Shown here piece by piece: positions 39,686 through 47,426 of a stretch of DNA of 50,025 nt. The DNA is from Clostridiales bacterium. GTDB lineage: Bacteria; Bacillota; Clostridia; Oscillospirales; CAG-272. The notes under the pieces were generated by a model. That model searched no databases. It worked only from the letters and a program-made list of their open reading frames with translations, and was not told where the DNA came from. The position numbers and the translations under genes are program-made. The stretch's first letter is position 1; each line of letters starts with the position of its first letter. The DNA lies in the NCBI GenBank assembly GCA_012514145.1, contig JAAZAV010000007.1, positions 1 to 50,025 of the forward strand, in the 5' to 3' direction.

Positions 39686-39713
39686 TTGCGCTCGCAATAC
39701 AGTTAACAGTATG
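39686..39713. promoter_or_regulatory. Operator-like palindromes upstream of lipoprotein 4
   Basis: TTGCG-CT-CGCAA (39686-39697) is a perfect inverted repeat. Directly after it, ATACAGTTAACAGTAT (39698-39713) is a 16-bp inverted repeat with one mismatched pair around GTTAAC. They end 31 bp before the -35 box, an activator-like position. The CGCAA half-site recalls the palindrome in the MFS promoter at 17293-17308. Confidence 0.4.
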
Positions 39714-39744
39714 TAAACAATACCGAAACGCGCAGGGAATATAC

Positions 39745-39773
39745 TTGAACTTTTTATGCACAAGGTGTATAAT
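39745..39773 (+). promoter_or_regulatory. Promoter of lipoprotein 4
   Basis: TTGAAC (39745-39750) and a perfect TATAAT (39768-39773) are 17 bp apart. The leader of about 50 nt ends in a GGGGG ribosome site flanked by TTTAC and GTAAA, which can form a short hairpin exposing the G-run in its loop. Confidence 0.78.
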
Positions 39774-39829
39774 GTTAAAGGTTTTGAAGAATTTCATCAC
39801 TAAAAATAATTTCCTTTACGGGGGTAAAC

Positions 39830-41314
39830 ATGTTGAAAAAAATAACCGCAACTCTTCTGCTTCTCTGTCTCGGTCTGTCTTTTTTTGCGGGCTGCGGCGG
39901 CACCTCTGACGATATTGCGACGGTCACCGAAAAACAGACCGCCGACACCACAGCAATTGATGAGGAAGCCGGTCTTTCCGAGCTTGACAAGCGCCGGCGC
40001 ATTCCCGACGAACTGCCCGAGATAAAGTTCGCGGGCAGAGAATTCCGCGTCGCCTGCGAGGAAGCCAAGTCCTACGAGATTCTCTCTGAAGAGCTTATCG
40101 GCGAGGTCACAAACGACGTAATCTATGACCGGAATGTGGAGATATGCGAGCGCTTTGACTCCGCCATCAAGAACGTTGTAGTAACAAACGCCCATGACCA
40201 TGTGGTAACCACCGTGCTTGCCGGCGACGACGCCTATGACATCATCGGCTACAAGGCTTATCTTGTTTACAAGTCGGTTCAGGCAAAAGTGGTGACAAAC
40301 TTCTACGACCTGCCCTATATAAACCTTGAGAAGCCCTGGTACAATCAGATTACGAACGACGCCGCCACCTTCTACGGCAAGCTCTTTGCCGCCACCTGTT
40401 CACTCGGCATCTCGGCGATGCAGTACACTTATGCCATGTTTGCCAACCAGCGCCTTGTGGAGGCTCACGGCTACCCGGTGACCGACATCTACGGCATGGT
40501 ATACGACAACGAGTGGGTATATGACAAGTTCCTCGAGATAGTGTCCACGGTATATACCGACGTCAACGGCGACGGCAAGAAGGATATCGACGATGTATAC
40601 GGCTATATGACCGGCAACACCCATCCGCTGGACGCCTGGCTCCCCGCCTTCGACCAGAATATCACCAGCCGCGACTCAAACGACGAGATCGTAATCAACG
40701 TAATGAGCGAGAAGACGGTTCAGGCGCTTGAAAAGATTTACGACCTGACCTACAACAATCCCTCCGCCTACTACAGCCCCGCCGAGTACAAGGAATTCGA
40801 CCAGTTCGCCTACGGCAAGGTGGCAATTGCTCCCATGCCCTTCAAGGTCTGCTACGACAAGATTCGCGACATGGATGACAACTACGCCGTTCTGCCCTAT
40901 CCCAAGTGGGACGAGAACCAGGAGATGTTCCTCACCAATATCTACGACCAGTATTCGGTATTCTCTATCCCCAAAACGGTCTACGGCGACGATGCTTATG
41001 AGTTCGTAGGCGTCATGCTTGAAGGTCTCAACGCGGTGAGCTATAAGGACGTTTACCCCGCCTATTATGACATTGCGCTGAAGGACAAGTATACCACCGA
41101 CGCCGACTCCGCCGCCATGGTCGATATTGTCATGGAAGGCTCCAACATGGACTTCTCCTTCATGTTCGGCGAGACCGACATGCAGCGCATCCCCTACATC
41201 TTCCGCGACTGCATCAACGGCAAGAAGCTGGACATCGCCTCCGAGTACGCCAACAAGGAGACCGCCCTCGCCACCTCCATTCCCAAGATCTACGAATATT
41301 ACAAGGAAGGCTGA
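39830..41314 (+). CDS. Solute-binding-like lipoprotein 4 (orphan)
   Basis: This 494-residue lipoprotein has the lipobox FAGC with lipidation at C22 and a short polar linker. Family segments are LAGDDAYDIIGYK, EKPWYNQITNDAATFYGK, FANQRLVEAHG, the EF-hand-like DVNGDGKKDIDDVYG, VLPYPKWDENQEMF and TTDADSAAMVDIVMEGSNMDF. It is the most diverged copy after number 1, with W replacing Y in the PKYDE motif. GGGGG before the ATG serves as ribosome site. It is transcribed alone and ends at a long hairpin. No permease gene is near; the ligand is unknown. Length matches its paralogues, so it is intact. Confidence 0.82.
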   Translation: MLKKITATLLLLCLGLSFFAGCGGTSDDIATVTEKQTADTTAIDEEAGLSELDKRRRIPDELPEIKFAGREFRVACEEAKSYEILSEELIGEVTNDVIYDRNVEICERFDSAIKNVVVTNAHDHVVTTVLAGDDAYDIIGYKAYLVYKSVQAKVVTNFYDLPYINLEKPWYNQITNDAATFYGKLFAATCSLGISAMQYTYAMFANQRLVEAHGYPVTDIYGMVYDNEWVYDKFLEIVSTVYTDVNGDGKKDIDDVYGYMTGNTHPLDAWLPAFDQNITSRDSNDEIVINVMSEKTVQALEKIYDLTYNNPSAYYSPAEYKEFDQFAYGKVAIAPMPFKVCYDKIRDMDDNYAVLPYPKWDENQEMFLTNIYDQYSVFSIPKTVYGDDAYEFVGVMLEGLNAVSYKDVYPAYYDIALKDKYTTDADSAAMVDIVMEGSNMDFSFMFGETDMQRIPYIFRDCINGKKLDIASEYANKETALATSIPKIYEYYKEG

Positions 41315-41351
41315 CGGCATTTTTCCGGATTTGACAATAAGACATATAATT

Positions 41352-41390
41352 CAAGGGTAGCCCGCGGATTCCGCGGGCTGCCCTTGTTGT
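41352..41390. terminator. Terminator between converging lipoproteins 4 and 5
   Basis: CAAGGG (41352-41357) and AGCCCGCGG (41359-41367) pair with CCGCGGGCT (41371-41379) and CCCTTG (41381-41386), a 15-bp stem with one mismatch and a 3-nt loop. TTGT follows on the plus strand and AATTAT on the minus strand, so the T-tracts are weak. Confidence 0.7.
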
Positions 41391-41415
41391 GCTGCTATGT
41401 GTGAGTGTATCGGTA

Positions 41416-42873
41416 TCAGCTCATCTGCTCAATCAGCTTGTCCACCGCTGCGGAAATCTTATCCTTAGCCGCGGCATAGCCCGACATGAACTCGGCGCCC
41501 TCCATGACTGCCTTGTATATGGTGCTCGCCGAGCCGCCAAAGTCGTATACGCCGTTAAGGTCGATATAGCTGTTGTCGAAAACCATGTCCAGGATAACGC
41601 CGGCGGTATCGTCCCGCGCCACCTTCTGCTTCATGGTGGTCTCGAACAGGGCGTCGCGCACCTCGCCGTAGGACATGTAGGACAGCACCTCCAGCAGCAG
41701 CCCCACTTCCTCGATCTTCGTGCAGGTTGCCGGCACGCCCACGCCGCCGCGCACCCAGGTGTTTATGTAGCTGTAATATTTATCCTGGGATTCGTCGTAT
41801 TTCGGAACCGGTATGATGCCGAAATCGTCCTCCATGCTGCGGAAGTAGGCGATGACGTTGGAGGTGGAGTTGCCGAAGAAGAGGGCGCGTCCCTCGACGA
41901 ACATATTGTAGGTCTCCGCCATGTCTTTATAGGCGATGCAGTCGGAGCCGAGATATTGGGAGATGGCTTCGATAACCTTAACCGACTTGTCGGTGTCAAG
42001 CTCCACCACGGGCAGACCGCCGTCCAGGGTGTTTAACTGCATGCCCGAGCCGGTGTAGTGGGCATATGTGGTGATAGCGGTCTTCACATGAGCGTATGCC
42101 CAGAAGTCGGCGGAGGTCATCTCGCCGTCGCCGTCAAGGTCATACGCGACGTCCTTCGTCATCTTAGACAGCACGTCGTTTGTCCACTTGCCGTCGATAA
42201 CCATGCCGTAGATGTCGCCTGAATTGCGGTCGGCGGCAAGCTTTGAGTTGAAACACATGACATAGGGGGCGTAGAACTTCATCGGGGCGAAGTCGCTGAG
42301 GGTGTAGTAGAGTTTGCCGCCCAAGGTCAGGTTAGCGGCGAACTCACGGCTCCACCAGCCCTCTTCAAGGGCTATATAGGGCACGTCAAGCAGGTTATAG
42401 AGGCATTTTCCGGTGCCCAGGTCAGCCATGGAGCCGGAGATGGTTGAGATTATTATGTCATACGCATCGTCGCCCGCCGACACGGAGGCTTTGACCTTGG
42501 TGTTCACCGGCCCGTCCGAGGCCTCCGATGTGCAGGATATAGTCACATTGTGCCGCTCCTCCACCGCCCGGTTGCGGGCGTAAAGAGCGTCGTTCACCAG
42601 CTCGCCGTTCTCGCTTTCCAGCGGGAAGTTGCGCCGGGTGTCGTAGTCCACGCCCAGAATCCGCAGCTCCATGCCGCCCAGGTCGGTATTTGGCAGGCTT
42701 GCGAGATAATCGGTCGTCTCCGCGGAAGTCAGGGCTTCTGTGGTATCGACCGCCGGCTTACCTCCGCCGTCGTCATCCGTGCCCCTGCTCTCGCCGCCGC
42801 ATGCCGACATGATGCCCGCAGAAAGCAGGATCAACATCAGCGCCAGCGTCAGCGCAAGAATCCGCTTTTTCAT
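41416..42873 (-). CDS. Solute-binding-like lipoprotein 5 (orphan)
   Basis: This 485-residue lipoprotein has the lipobox MSAC with lipidation at C25 and an acidic linker. Family segments are SAGDDAYDIIIST, LEEGWWSREFAANLTLGGK, FNSKLAADRN, the EF-hand-like DLDGDGEMTSADFWA, IIPVPKYDESQDKYYS and ARDDTAGVILDMVFDNSYID. GGAGG precedes the ATG at 42873. An in-frame ATG at 42915 lies in a block, GGGAGCGTTATAATGCG, also found near lipoprotein 6, and could be a promoter element or a second start. It lies 243 nt downstream of lipoprotein 6 on the same strand with no obvious terminator between. Confidence 0.82.
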   Translation of the reverse strand: MKKRILALTLALMLILLSAGIMSACGGESRGTDDDGGGKPAVDTTEALTSAETTDYLASLPNTDLGGMELRILGVDYDTRRNFPLESENGELVNDALYARNRAVEERHNVTISCTSEASDGPVNTKVKASVSAGDDAYDIIISTISGSMADLGTGKCLYNLLDVPYIALEEGWWSREFAANLTLGGKLYYTLSDFAPMKFYAPYVMCFNSKLAADRNSGDIYGMVIDGKWTNDVLSKMTKDVAYDLDGDGEMTSADFWAYAHVKTAITTYAHYTGSGMQLNTLDGGLPVVELDTDKSVKVIEAISQYLGSDCIAYKDMAETYNMFVEGRALFFGNSTSNVIAYFRSMEDDFGIIPVPKYDESQDKYYSYINTWVRGGVGVPATCTKIEEVGLLLEVLSYMSYGEVRDALFETTMKQKVARDDTAGVILDMVFDNSYIDLNGVYDFGGSASTIYKAVMEGAEFMSGYAAAKDKISAAVDKLIEQMS

Positions 42874-43116
42874 CTGAAAATCCTCCGTCATATTGTAAAT
42901 AATCTTTATCCGCATTATAACGCTCCCTGTGCTATCCTGTTGCCTGTCTCGTCCGACAGCCTGATTGCTTACTATTTAGATTCTTTACTGTAAGTCGACA
43001 TTTTTCCATTCTTTCTGATTCCGTTTATCATATCATGTTTCAGGGTGTTTGTCGGCTGTGCTTATAGTATAACATTCCGATTTACATCTTTTTCAGCAGA
43101 CCCTGTATTTACCTTA

Positions 43117-44592
43117 TTATTCAAGAGAATCAATGAATTTCTGCATATCGGCCTCGGCTTTGCTTTCGAGCGATGAATAGCGGGATGCGAAGTCGTTTGT
43201 GCCGCCGGTGGTCATCGCCGTAAATATTCCGAGCAGTCCTCCCCAGTTAAAAACGACACCGATATCATACAAACGGTTTTCGAGGATGATATCAATCATA
43301 GTTTCCGACTCGTTATCGCGGAGAGCTTTGCCTTTAAGGCTTATCTCGTAATATGCCGGGGTCAGCGTATATTTTGACAGAGCTGCCGTCGCCTCAAGAA
43401 GTATGCCGGTACGCTCCGGATCGCTTGTTGTTATCGGCACCGAATACGCGGTAAGGTTGTAAGTGCTGAACGACGTGTAATGATTTTCTTGAATTTCGTC
43501 AAATTTCGGTATGGGTAATATTCCGAAGTTTATGTCCGATTGACGATATACGGGCAGAACGCGCATTCCCACAAGCTGGAACATGACAGTCGAGGACATA
43601 AATATGTCCATGTTGGTATTGTGGTCTATAAAAATTTCCTTATCAAGCTGTAACTTCAGAGCTTTATCAATAACCTGAACGCTTCTGTCACTGTACATGG
43701 TAAGCTCGGGCAGGTCGTCGCTGTTCTTGGTTGCTATCTTCATGCCGCTGCCTACCCAAAGCGAATAGGTATTATAAGGCTCTGACGCAAGTCCGAAACG
43801 GTCATTCCACGGTGTCATAACACCGTCGCCGTCAAGGTCGGCCACAGATTTTTTAGCTATATCATACATGGTATCGAGTGTCCATTTGCCATCGTTTACC
43901 ACATCATAGAGATTACCGAAGTTCAGTCCTTCGGCAATGTCCTTGTTGAACAATACATGCCATGTTCCTTCATTATCCATTATGGAAATGTCGCCCGTAA
44001 CAAAATACAACCTGTTTTGAATCGACATTCCGCTGTTCATGGCTTGATCCCACCAATTGTTTTCAAGCTTTATTCCGGGAAGCTCGTTATAATCAAGGAG
44101 TAAATTTGCGGTCGCGAGAGCGGAAAGAGCGTTAAGCCCGTCGGTGAAGGCGGCAAAAGAATCCTCTCCTGCCAAAATCGCCGCTTTCGCGGGAGTCGCC
44201 GGTGTCGCGGTAGACTGCCTGGCAAGTACCTTGATATTAAATTTTTCTTCGAGTATACGGTTTCGGTCGTAAACAGCGTCGTTTATAGGCTCGCCGTTAA
44301 GACCTTCGCTGAAAACATCCCGTGTAAACCAATATGGGCTTGCCGCCTCATCTCGTGTCAACACGATATACTCATAACCTTCGAAATCGCGTGCCGGCAA
44401 TTCGGAGGATATTTTCATGAGCATTTGGTCGTTTGTCAGGCTTGAGTCATCAGCCGGGCCGTTAGATTGTACAACACTGCCGGTGTTCGTTTCAGAGGTG
44501 CCGGACGATTTGCTTCCATCAACGCATGATATAACGGCAGGCAGAATCATCGCAAGAATCAGAATAATCGTTAATATCTTTTTCATATTCAT
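43117..44592 (-). CDS. Solute-binding-like lipoprotein 6 (orphan)
   Basis: This 491-residue lipoprotein has the lipobox VISC with lipidation at C23 and a Ser/Thr-rich linker. Family segments are LAGEDSFAAFTDG (replacing AYD with SFA), NNWWDQAMNSGMSIQN, LFNKDIAEGLN, the EF-hand-like DLDGDGVMTPWNDRFG, ILPIPKFDEIQENHYT and LRDNESETMIDIILENRLYDIG. Codons ending in A or T are more common than in lipoproteins 1, 4 and 5, suggesting a different history. GGGAGA with 6-nt spacing fixes the ATG at 44592. The upstream leader is long and may encode a 27-residue cysteine-rich peptide. No permease gene is close. Ligand unknown. Confidence 0.82.
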   Translation of the reverse strand: MNMKKILTIILILAMILPAVISCVDGSKSSGTSETNTGSVVQSNGPADDSSLTNDQMLMKISSELPARDFEGYEYIVLTRDEAASPYWFTRDVFSEGLNGEPINDAVYDRNRILEEKFNIKVLARQSTATPATPAKAAILAGEDSFAAFTDGLNALSALATANLLLDYNELPGIKLENNWWDQAMNSGMSIQNRLYFVTGDISIMDNEGTWHVLFNKDIAEGLNFGNLYDVVNDGKWTLDTMYDIAKKSVADLDGDGVMTPWNDRFGLASEPYNTYSLWVGSGMKIATKNSDDLPELTMYSDRSVQVIDKALKLQLDKEIFIDHNTNMDIFMSSTVMFQLVGMRVLPVYRQSDINFGILPIPKFDEIQENHYTSFSTYNLTAYSVPITTSDPERTGILLEATAALSKYTLTPAYYEISLKGKALRDNESETMIDIILENRLYDIGVVFNWGGLLGIFTAMTTGGTNDFASRYSSLESKAEADMQKFIDSLE

Positions 44593-44727
44593 AAACTATC
44601 TCCCTGATTTATTGTATAAATCTTAAATAACCCGGTACTCGGCCGGTGTGTTGATTCATGTTACCCGAATATGCTTCACACGTTATTCATATGTGCTTCC
44701 GTAACACCTGTATTATGTGGTATTATT

Positions 44728-44811
44728 TTACAGCAAGTCGCCGTATAACGCCTTTAACGCTCGATTGCAGCTTTTACACCCTCCGTCACATTGTGAAACC
44801 TTCATTCGCAT
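44728..44811 (-). CDS. Possible 27-residue cysteine-rich peptide
   Basis: A minus-strand frame of 27 residues (MRMKVSQCDGGCKSCNRALK... ending YGDLL) has CxxxCxxC, a possible metal or redox site. GGGGGG lies 7 nt before its ATG. The block GGGGGGCGTTATAATGCG around its start is nearly repeated at 42911-42927 ahead of lipoprotein 5. That block could also be a -10 promoter box (TATAAT) rather than a start region, in which case the peptide is spurious. If real, it could be a leader peptide of lipoprotein 6, whose ATG is 135 nt further on. The rest of the 44593-44996 gap shows a palindrome (44866-44885) but no other gene. Confidence 0.35.
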   Translation of the reverse strand: MRMKVSQCDGGCKSCNRALKALYGDLL

Positions 44812-44865
44812 TATAACGCCCCCCTTTACGCCGTATGTTAAGTTTTTGTGAATTTTACACCGCGC

Positions 44866-44885
44866 TATTGTGTTAATAGACAATA
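44866..44885. promoter_or_regulatory. 20-bp inverted repeat in the divergent gap
   Basis: TATTGT-N8-ACAATA is an inverted repeat with a 6-8-6 layout, 45 bp before the -35 box of the isomerase promoter. It sits between the lipoprotein 6 leader and the sugar cassette and could bind a regulator of either. Confidence 0.35.
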
Positions 44886-44930
44886 ATTGCCGCGCGGCGG
44901 AGCGGCGGCTATATAATAAGTCAAAAACCC

Positions 44931-44959
44931 TTGACAACGGTTGTTCGGGATGCTAAAAT
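44931..44959 (+). promoter_or_regulatory. Promoter of the sugar catabolic cassette
   Basis: TTGACA (44931-44936) and TAAAAT (44954-44959) are 17 bp apart. The transcript starts near 44966 and AAGGAGG (44981-44987) precedes the ATG at 44997, which excludes the upstream in-frame start at 44931. Confidence 0.8.
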
Positions 44960-44996
44960 ACAGGTGAAAATTATTTTCAAAAGGAGGTTGCCCAAT

Positions 44997-46388
44997 ATGC
45001 TCAACTACAAGATCAAAATCGGGCTTGCACCCTGCCGCCGCTGGCTGCCCGGCAAGCGCACCGGCATATTCAATCCCGAGTACGCCAGGATGAACAAAAC
45101 AAAGGTGCTTGCCTTCCTTGACGCCAACTACGCCGCCGAGGACGTAGAGTTTGTCAACCTTGACTTCCTCAACGAGGAAGGGATGATGTTTGACATCAAT
45201 CAGGCGCAGGAGATAGCTGACCGCTTTGCCGCCGAGAAGGTTGACGCCCTCTTTATAATCAACTGCAACTTCGGCAGCGAGGAGGTCGCCTGCAAGGTGG
45301 CAAAGCTGGTGAACAAACCCACTCTGCTCTGGGGTCCCCGTGACGACATATTCGAGGTGGACGGCACCCGCTACACCGATGCTCAGTGCGGTCTTTTCGC
45401 CATCTCCAAGGGTCTGCAGCGCTTCGGCATCCCCTTCTCATACATTGAGAACTGCGACATCGAGGCGGATGTATTCGACACCGACTTCAGGAAGTTCCTG
45501 TCGGTTGTCACAATGCTCAAAAATTTCCGCAGCCTGCGCATCGGTCAGATTGGCACCCGTCCCAAGCCCTTCAACTCGGTCATCTGCAACGAGGGCGAGC
45601 TTATCGAGAAGTTCGGCATCGAGATAGTTCCGATCAACATGGCGATTGTCACCCAGGAGTTCAACCGCTGCTTCAAGGAATATCATGACAGGCTTGCGGG
45701 AGACATTGAGGATCTTAAATCCAAGTTCGACACCGAGGGCATCGAGCAGGATATGCTTGAGCGCATGATGACCTTCAAGTATATGTATAAGAGCCTGGCG
45801 GAGCAGTATAATCTCAGCCTCATAGCCACCGAGTGCTGGACTTCAATGCTCATAGCCGTCAACGCCATGCCCTGCACCGCAATGTCGCTTCTGGCGGACG
45901 AGGGACTTATCGTCACCTGCGAGACCGACATTATGGGCGCCATTTCAATGGCTCTTCTCTCCTGCGCGTCGAGAGGCAAATCCCGTCCCTTCTTCGGCGA
46001 GTTCACCGTCCGCAATCCCCAGAACACCAACTCCGAGCTGCTCTGGCACTGCGGTCCCTTCCCCTATTCGCTCAAGAAGCCGGGCTATCCCGCCAACCTT
46101 CCCAACAACCGCCCCAACTTCCGGCTTAAGGACGGCAAATACACGATATGCCGCCTCGACTCTCTGGCGGGCGATTATCAGCTGCTTGCCGGCAAGCTCA
46201 AGACCTGCGACGGTCCCAAGGTCATAGGCACATACATCTGGGCGGAATTCGATTCCTACGCCAAGTGGGAGAAGAAGCTCATCTACGGCCCCTACATCCA
46301 CCATATGGCTGAAATCGAGGGCGATTATGTCGCCGCTCTCGAGGAATTCACCCGCTTCGAGCCGAATATCCGCATAGACCTGGCATAA
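44997..46388 (+). CDS. L-fucose isomerase-like sugar isomerase
   Basis: This 463-residue protein belongs to the L-fucose/L-arabinose isomerase superfamily. Visible parts are KIGLAPCRRWLPGKRTG at the start, the barrel-like domain with RIGQIGTRPKPFNSV, LIATECWTSM (E279) and LIVTCETDIMGAISM (E309, D311). The glutamate and aspartate pair resembles the manganese ligands of FucI, and a YIHHMAEIEGDY segment near the C-terminus may carry the last histidine. It should convert an aldose to its ketose; which sugar is open, with fucose, arabinose and sulfoquinovose-type sugars all possible for such relatives. AAGGAGG with 9-nt spacing fixes the start. It leads a cassette with aldolase and two kinases. 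Confidence 0.8.
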   Translation: MLNYKIKIGLAPCRRWLPGKRTGIFNPEYARMNKTKVLAFLDANYAAEDVEFVNLDFLNEEGMMFDINQAQEIADRFAAEKVDALFIINCNFGSEEVACKVAKLVNKPTLLWGPRDDIFEVDGTRYTDAQCGLFAISKGLQRFGIPFSYIENCDIEADVFDTDFRKFLSVVTMLKNFRSLRIGQIGTRPKPFNSVICNEGELIEKFGIEIVPINMAIVTQEFNRCFKEYHDRLAGDIEDLKSKFDTEGIEQDMLERMMTFKYMYKSLAEQYNLSLIATECWTSMLIAVNAMPCTAMSLLADEGLIVTCETDIMGAISMALLSCASRGKSRPFFGEFTVRNPQNTNSELLWHCGPFPYSLKKPGYPANLPNNRPNFRLKDGKYTICRLDSLAGDYQLLAGKLKTCDGPKVIGTYIWAEFDSYAKWEKKLIYGPYIHHMAEIEGDYVAALEEFTRFEPNIRIDLA

Positions 46389-46476
46389 AAACAGCAAAAC
46401 CTTCATTATAATAAACATCACACCCCTTCATACATGACAAGGATATCGGGGTGCGGTGCGAAGCGAAAGGACAAAA

Positions 46477-47349
46477 ATGTCACTTGTAAAACTGAACGAA
46501 ATACTCGACGCTGCCGACCGGGGCGGATATGCCGTGCCCGCAGTCAACGCCTACAACGCCGACACGGTTATAGCCATGCTGGAGGCGGCGCGGGAGGCGC
46601 GTTCGCCGATAATAGTGCAGGCTTATGACCGCCTCTTTGATTCCGATAAGGAATACGGAGTGCTTCACAACGCCCGCGCGGTGGCAGCCATAACCCGAGA
46701 ACTTGCCGCCGATACCGACCTGCCGGTGGCGCTGCATGTCGACCACGGCACAGGCACAGACACGATTCTCCGCGCCATACGCTGGGGCTACACCTCGGCG
46801 ATGATAGACGGCTCGACCCTGGACTTTGAGGGCAATGTGGCTCTGACGAAACAGGTGGTGTCCATGTGCAATACTGCCGGCGGTCTGCCCGTGGAGGGCG
46901 AGCTGGGGCACGTTGGCTCGGCGCGTTCGGGCGACGAGGCTACCGGAGCGCTCACCGTTCCCGAGGAGGCTGCGGAATTCGTCCGCCTCACCGGCGTATA
47001 TGCTCTGGCGGTCATGGTGGGTTCGGCTCACGGTCGCTACAAGCTGCCCCCGAAGTTAAACATCGGCCGCATAGCGGAAATCAAGGAGGCGGCAGGCGTT
47101 CCCTTAGTGCTCCACGGCGGCTCGGGCATCCCGGACGACCAGATTAAACTCGCCATAAAAGCCGGCATACGCAAGATAAACTACGCCACCGACGTTATAA
47201 GCGCCTACTATGAACCCTTCAGGGGCAAAGCCTATGACGATCCCATATGGGTGATGGCTCCCGACAACTTCGTCATCGAGCCGATAAAGTCGGCAAAGGA
47301 GTTCATAATCGACCGCATGAACCTCTGCGGCTGTGCGGGCAGAGCATAA
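46477..47349 (+). CDS. Class II aldolase (fructose/tagatose-bisphosphate type)
   Basis: This 290-residue protein is a zinc-dependent ketose-bisphosphate aldolase. It shows PAVNAYN (21-27), HVDHG with zinc ligand H90, GELGHVGS (141-148), VGSAHGRYK with H185, VLHGGSG with H213 and the phosphate-binding INYATD segment (235-239). It resembles FbaA, GatY and KbaY, which cleave fructose- or tagatose-1,6-bisphosphate to dihydroxyacetone phosphate and an aldehyde phosphate. Placed between an isomerase and two kinases, it likely cleaves a sugar bisphosphate made by them. AAAGGAC precedes the ATG at 46477; an earlier in-frame ATG at 46456 lacks a good ribosome site. Confidence 0.9.
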   Translation: MSLVKLNEILDAADRGGYAVPAVNAYNADTVIAMLEAAREARSPIIVQAYDRLFDSDKEYGVLHNARAVAAITRELAADTDLPVALHVDHGTGTDTILRAIRWGYTSAMIDGSTLDFEGNVALTKQVVSMCNTAGGLPVEGELGHVGSARSGDEATGALTVPEEAAEFVRLTGVYALAVMVGSAHGRYKLPPKLNIGRIAEIKEAAGVPLVLHGGSGIPDDQIKLAIKAGIRKINYATDVISAYYEPFRGKAYDDPIWVMAPDNFVIEPIKSAKEFIIDRMNLCGCAGRA

Positions 47350-47390
47350 TGCGTGAAAGGCGGCGGCAATGTGCGCGATACCGCGCATAA

Positions 47391-47419
47391 GACTGCCGGC
47401 AGTCAAACTCAGATATAAT
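47391..47419 (+). promoter_or_regulatory. Possible promoter with operator at -35, leaderless start
   Basis: A perfect TATAAT (47414-47419) lies 8 nt before the ATG of the PfkB kinase. No consensus -35 is present; instead a perfect 14-bp palindrome GACTGCCGGCAGTC (47391-47404) occupies that place. Transcription would begin at or one base before the ATG, giving a leaderless mRNA, which fits the lack of a ribosome site. Confidence 0.45.
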
Positions 47420-47426
47420 AAAATAT

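Noticed and set aside
41331..41350. TTGACA and TATAAT close together after lipoprotein 4
   Set aside because: The spacer is only 8 bp, far too short for a sigma-70-type promoter, and a converging gene follows.
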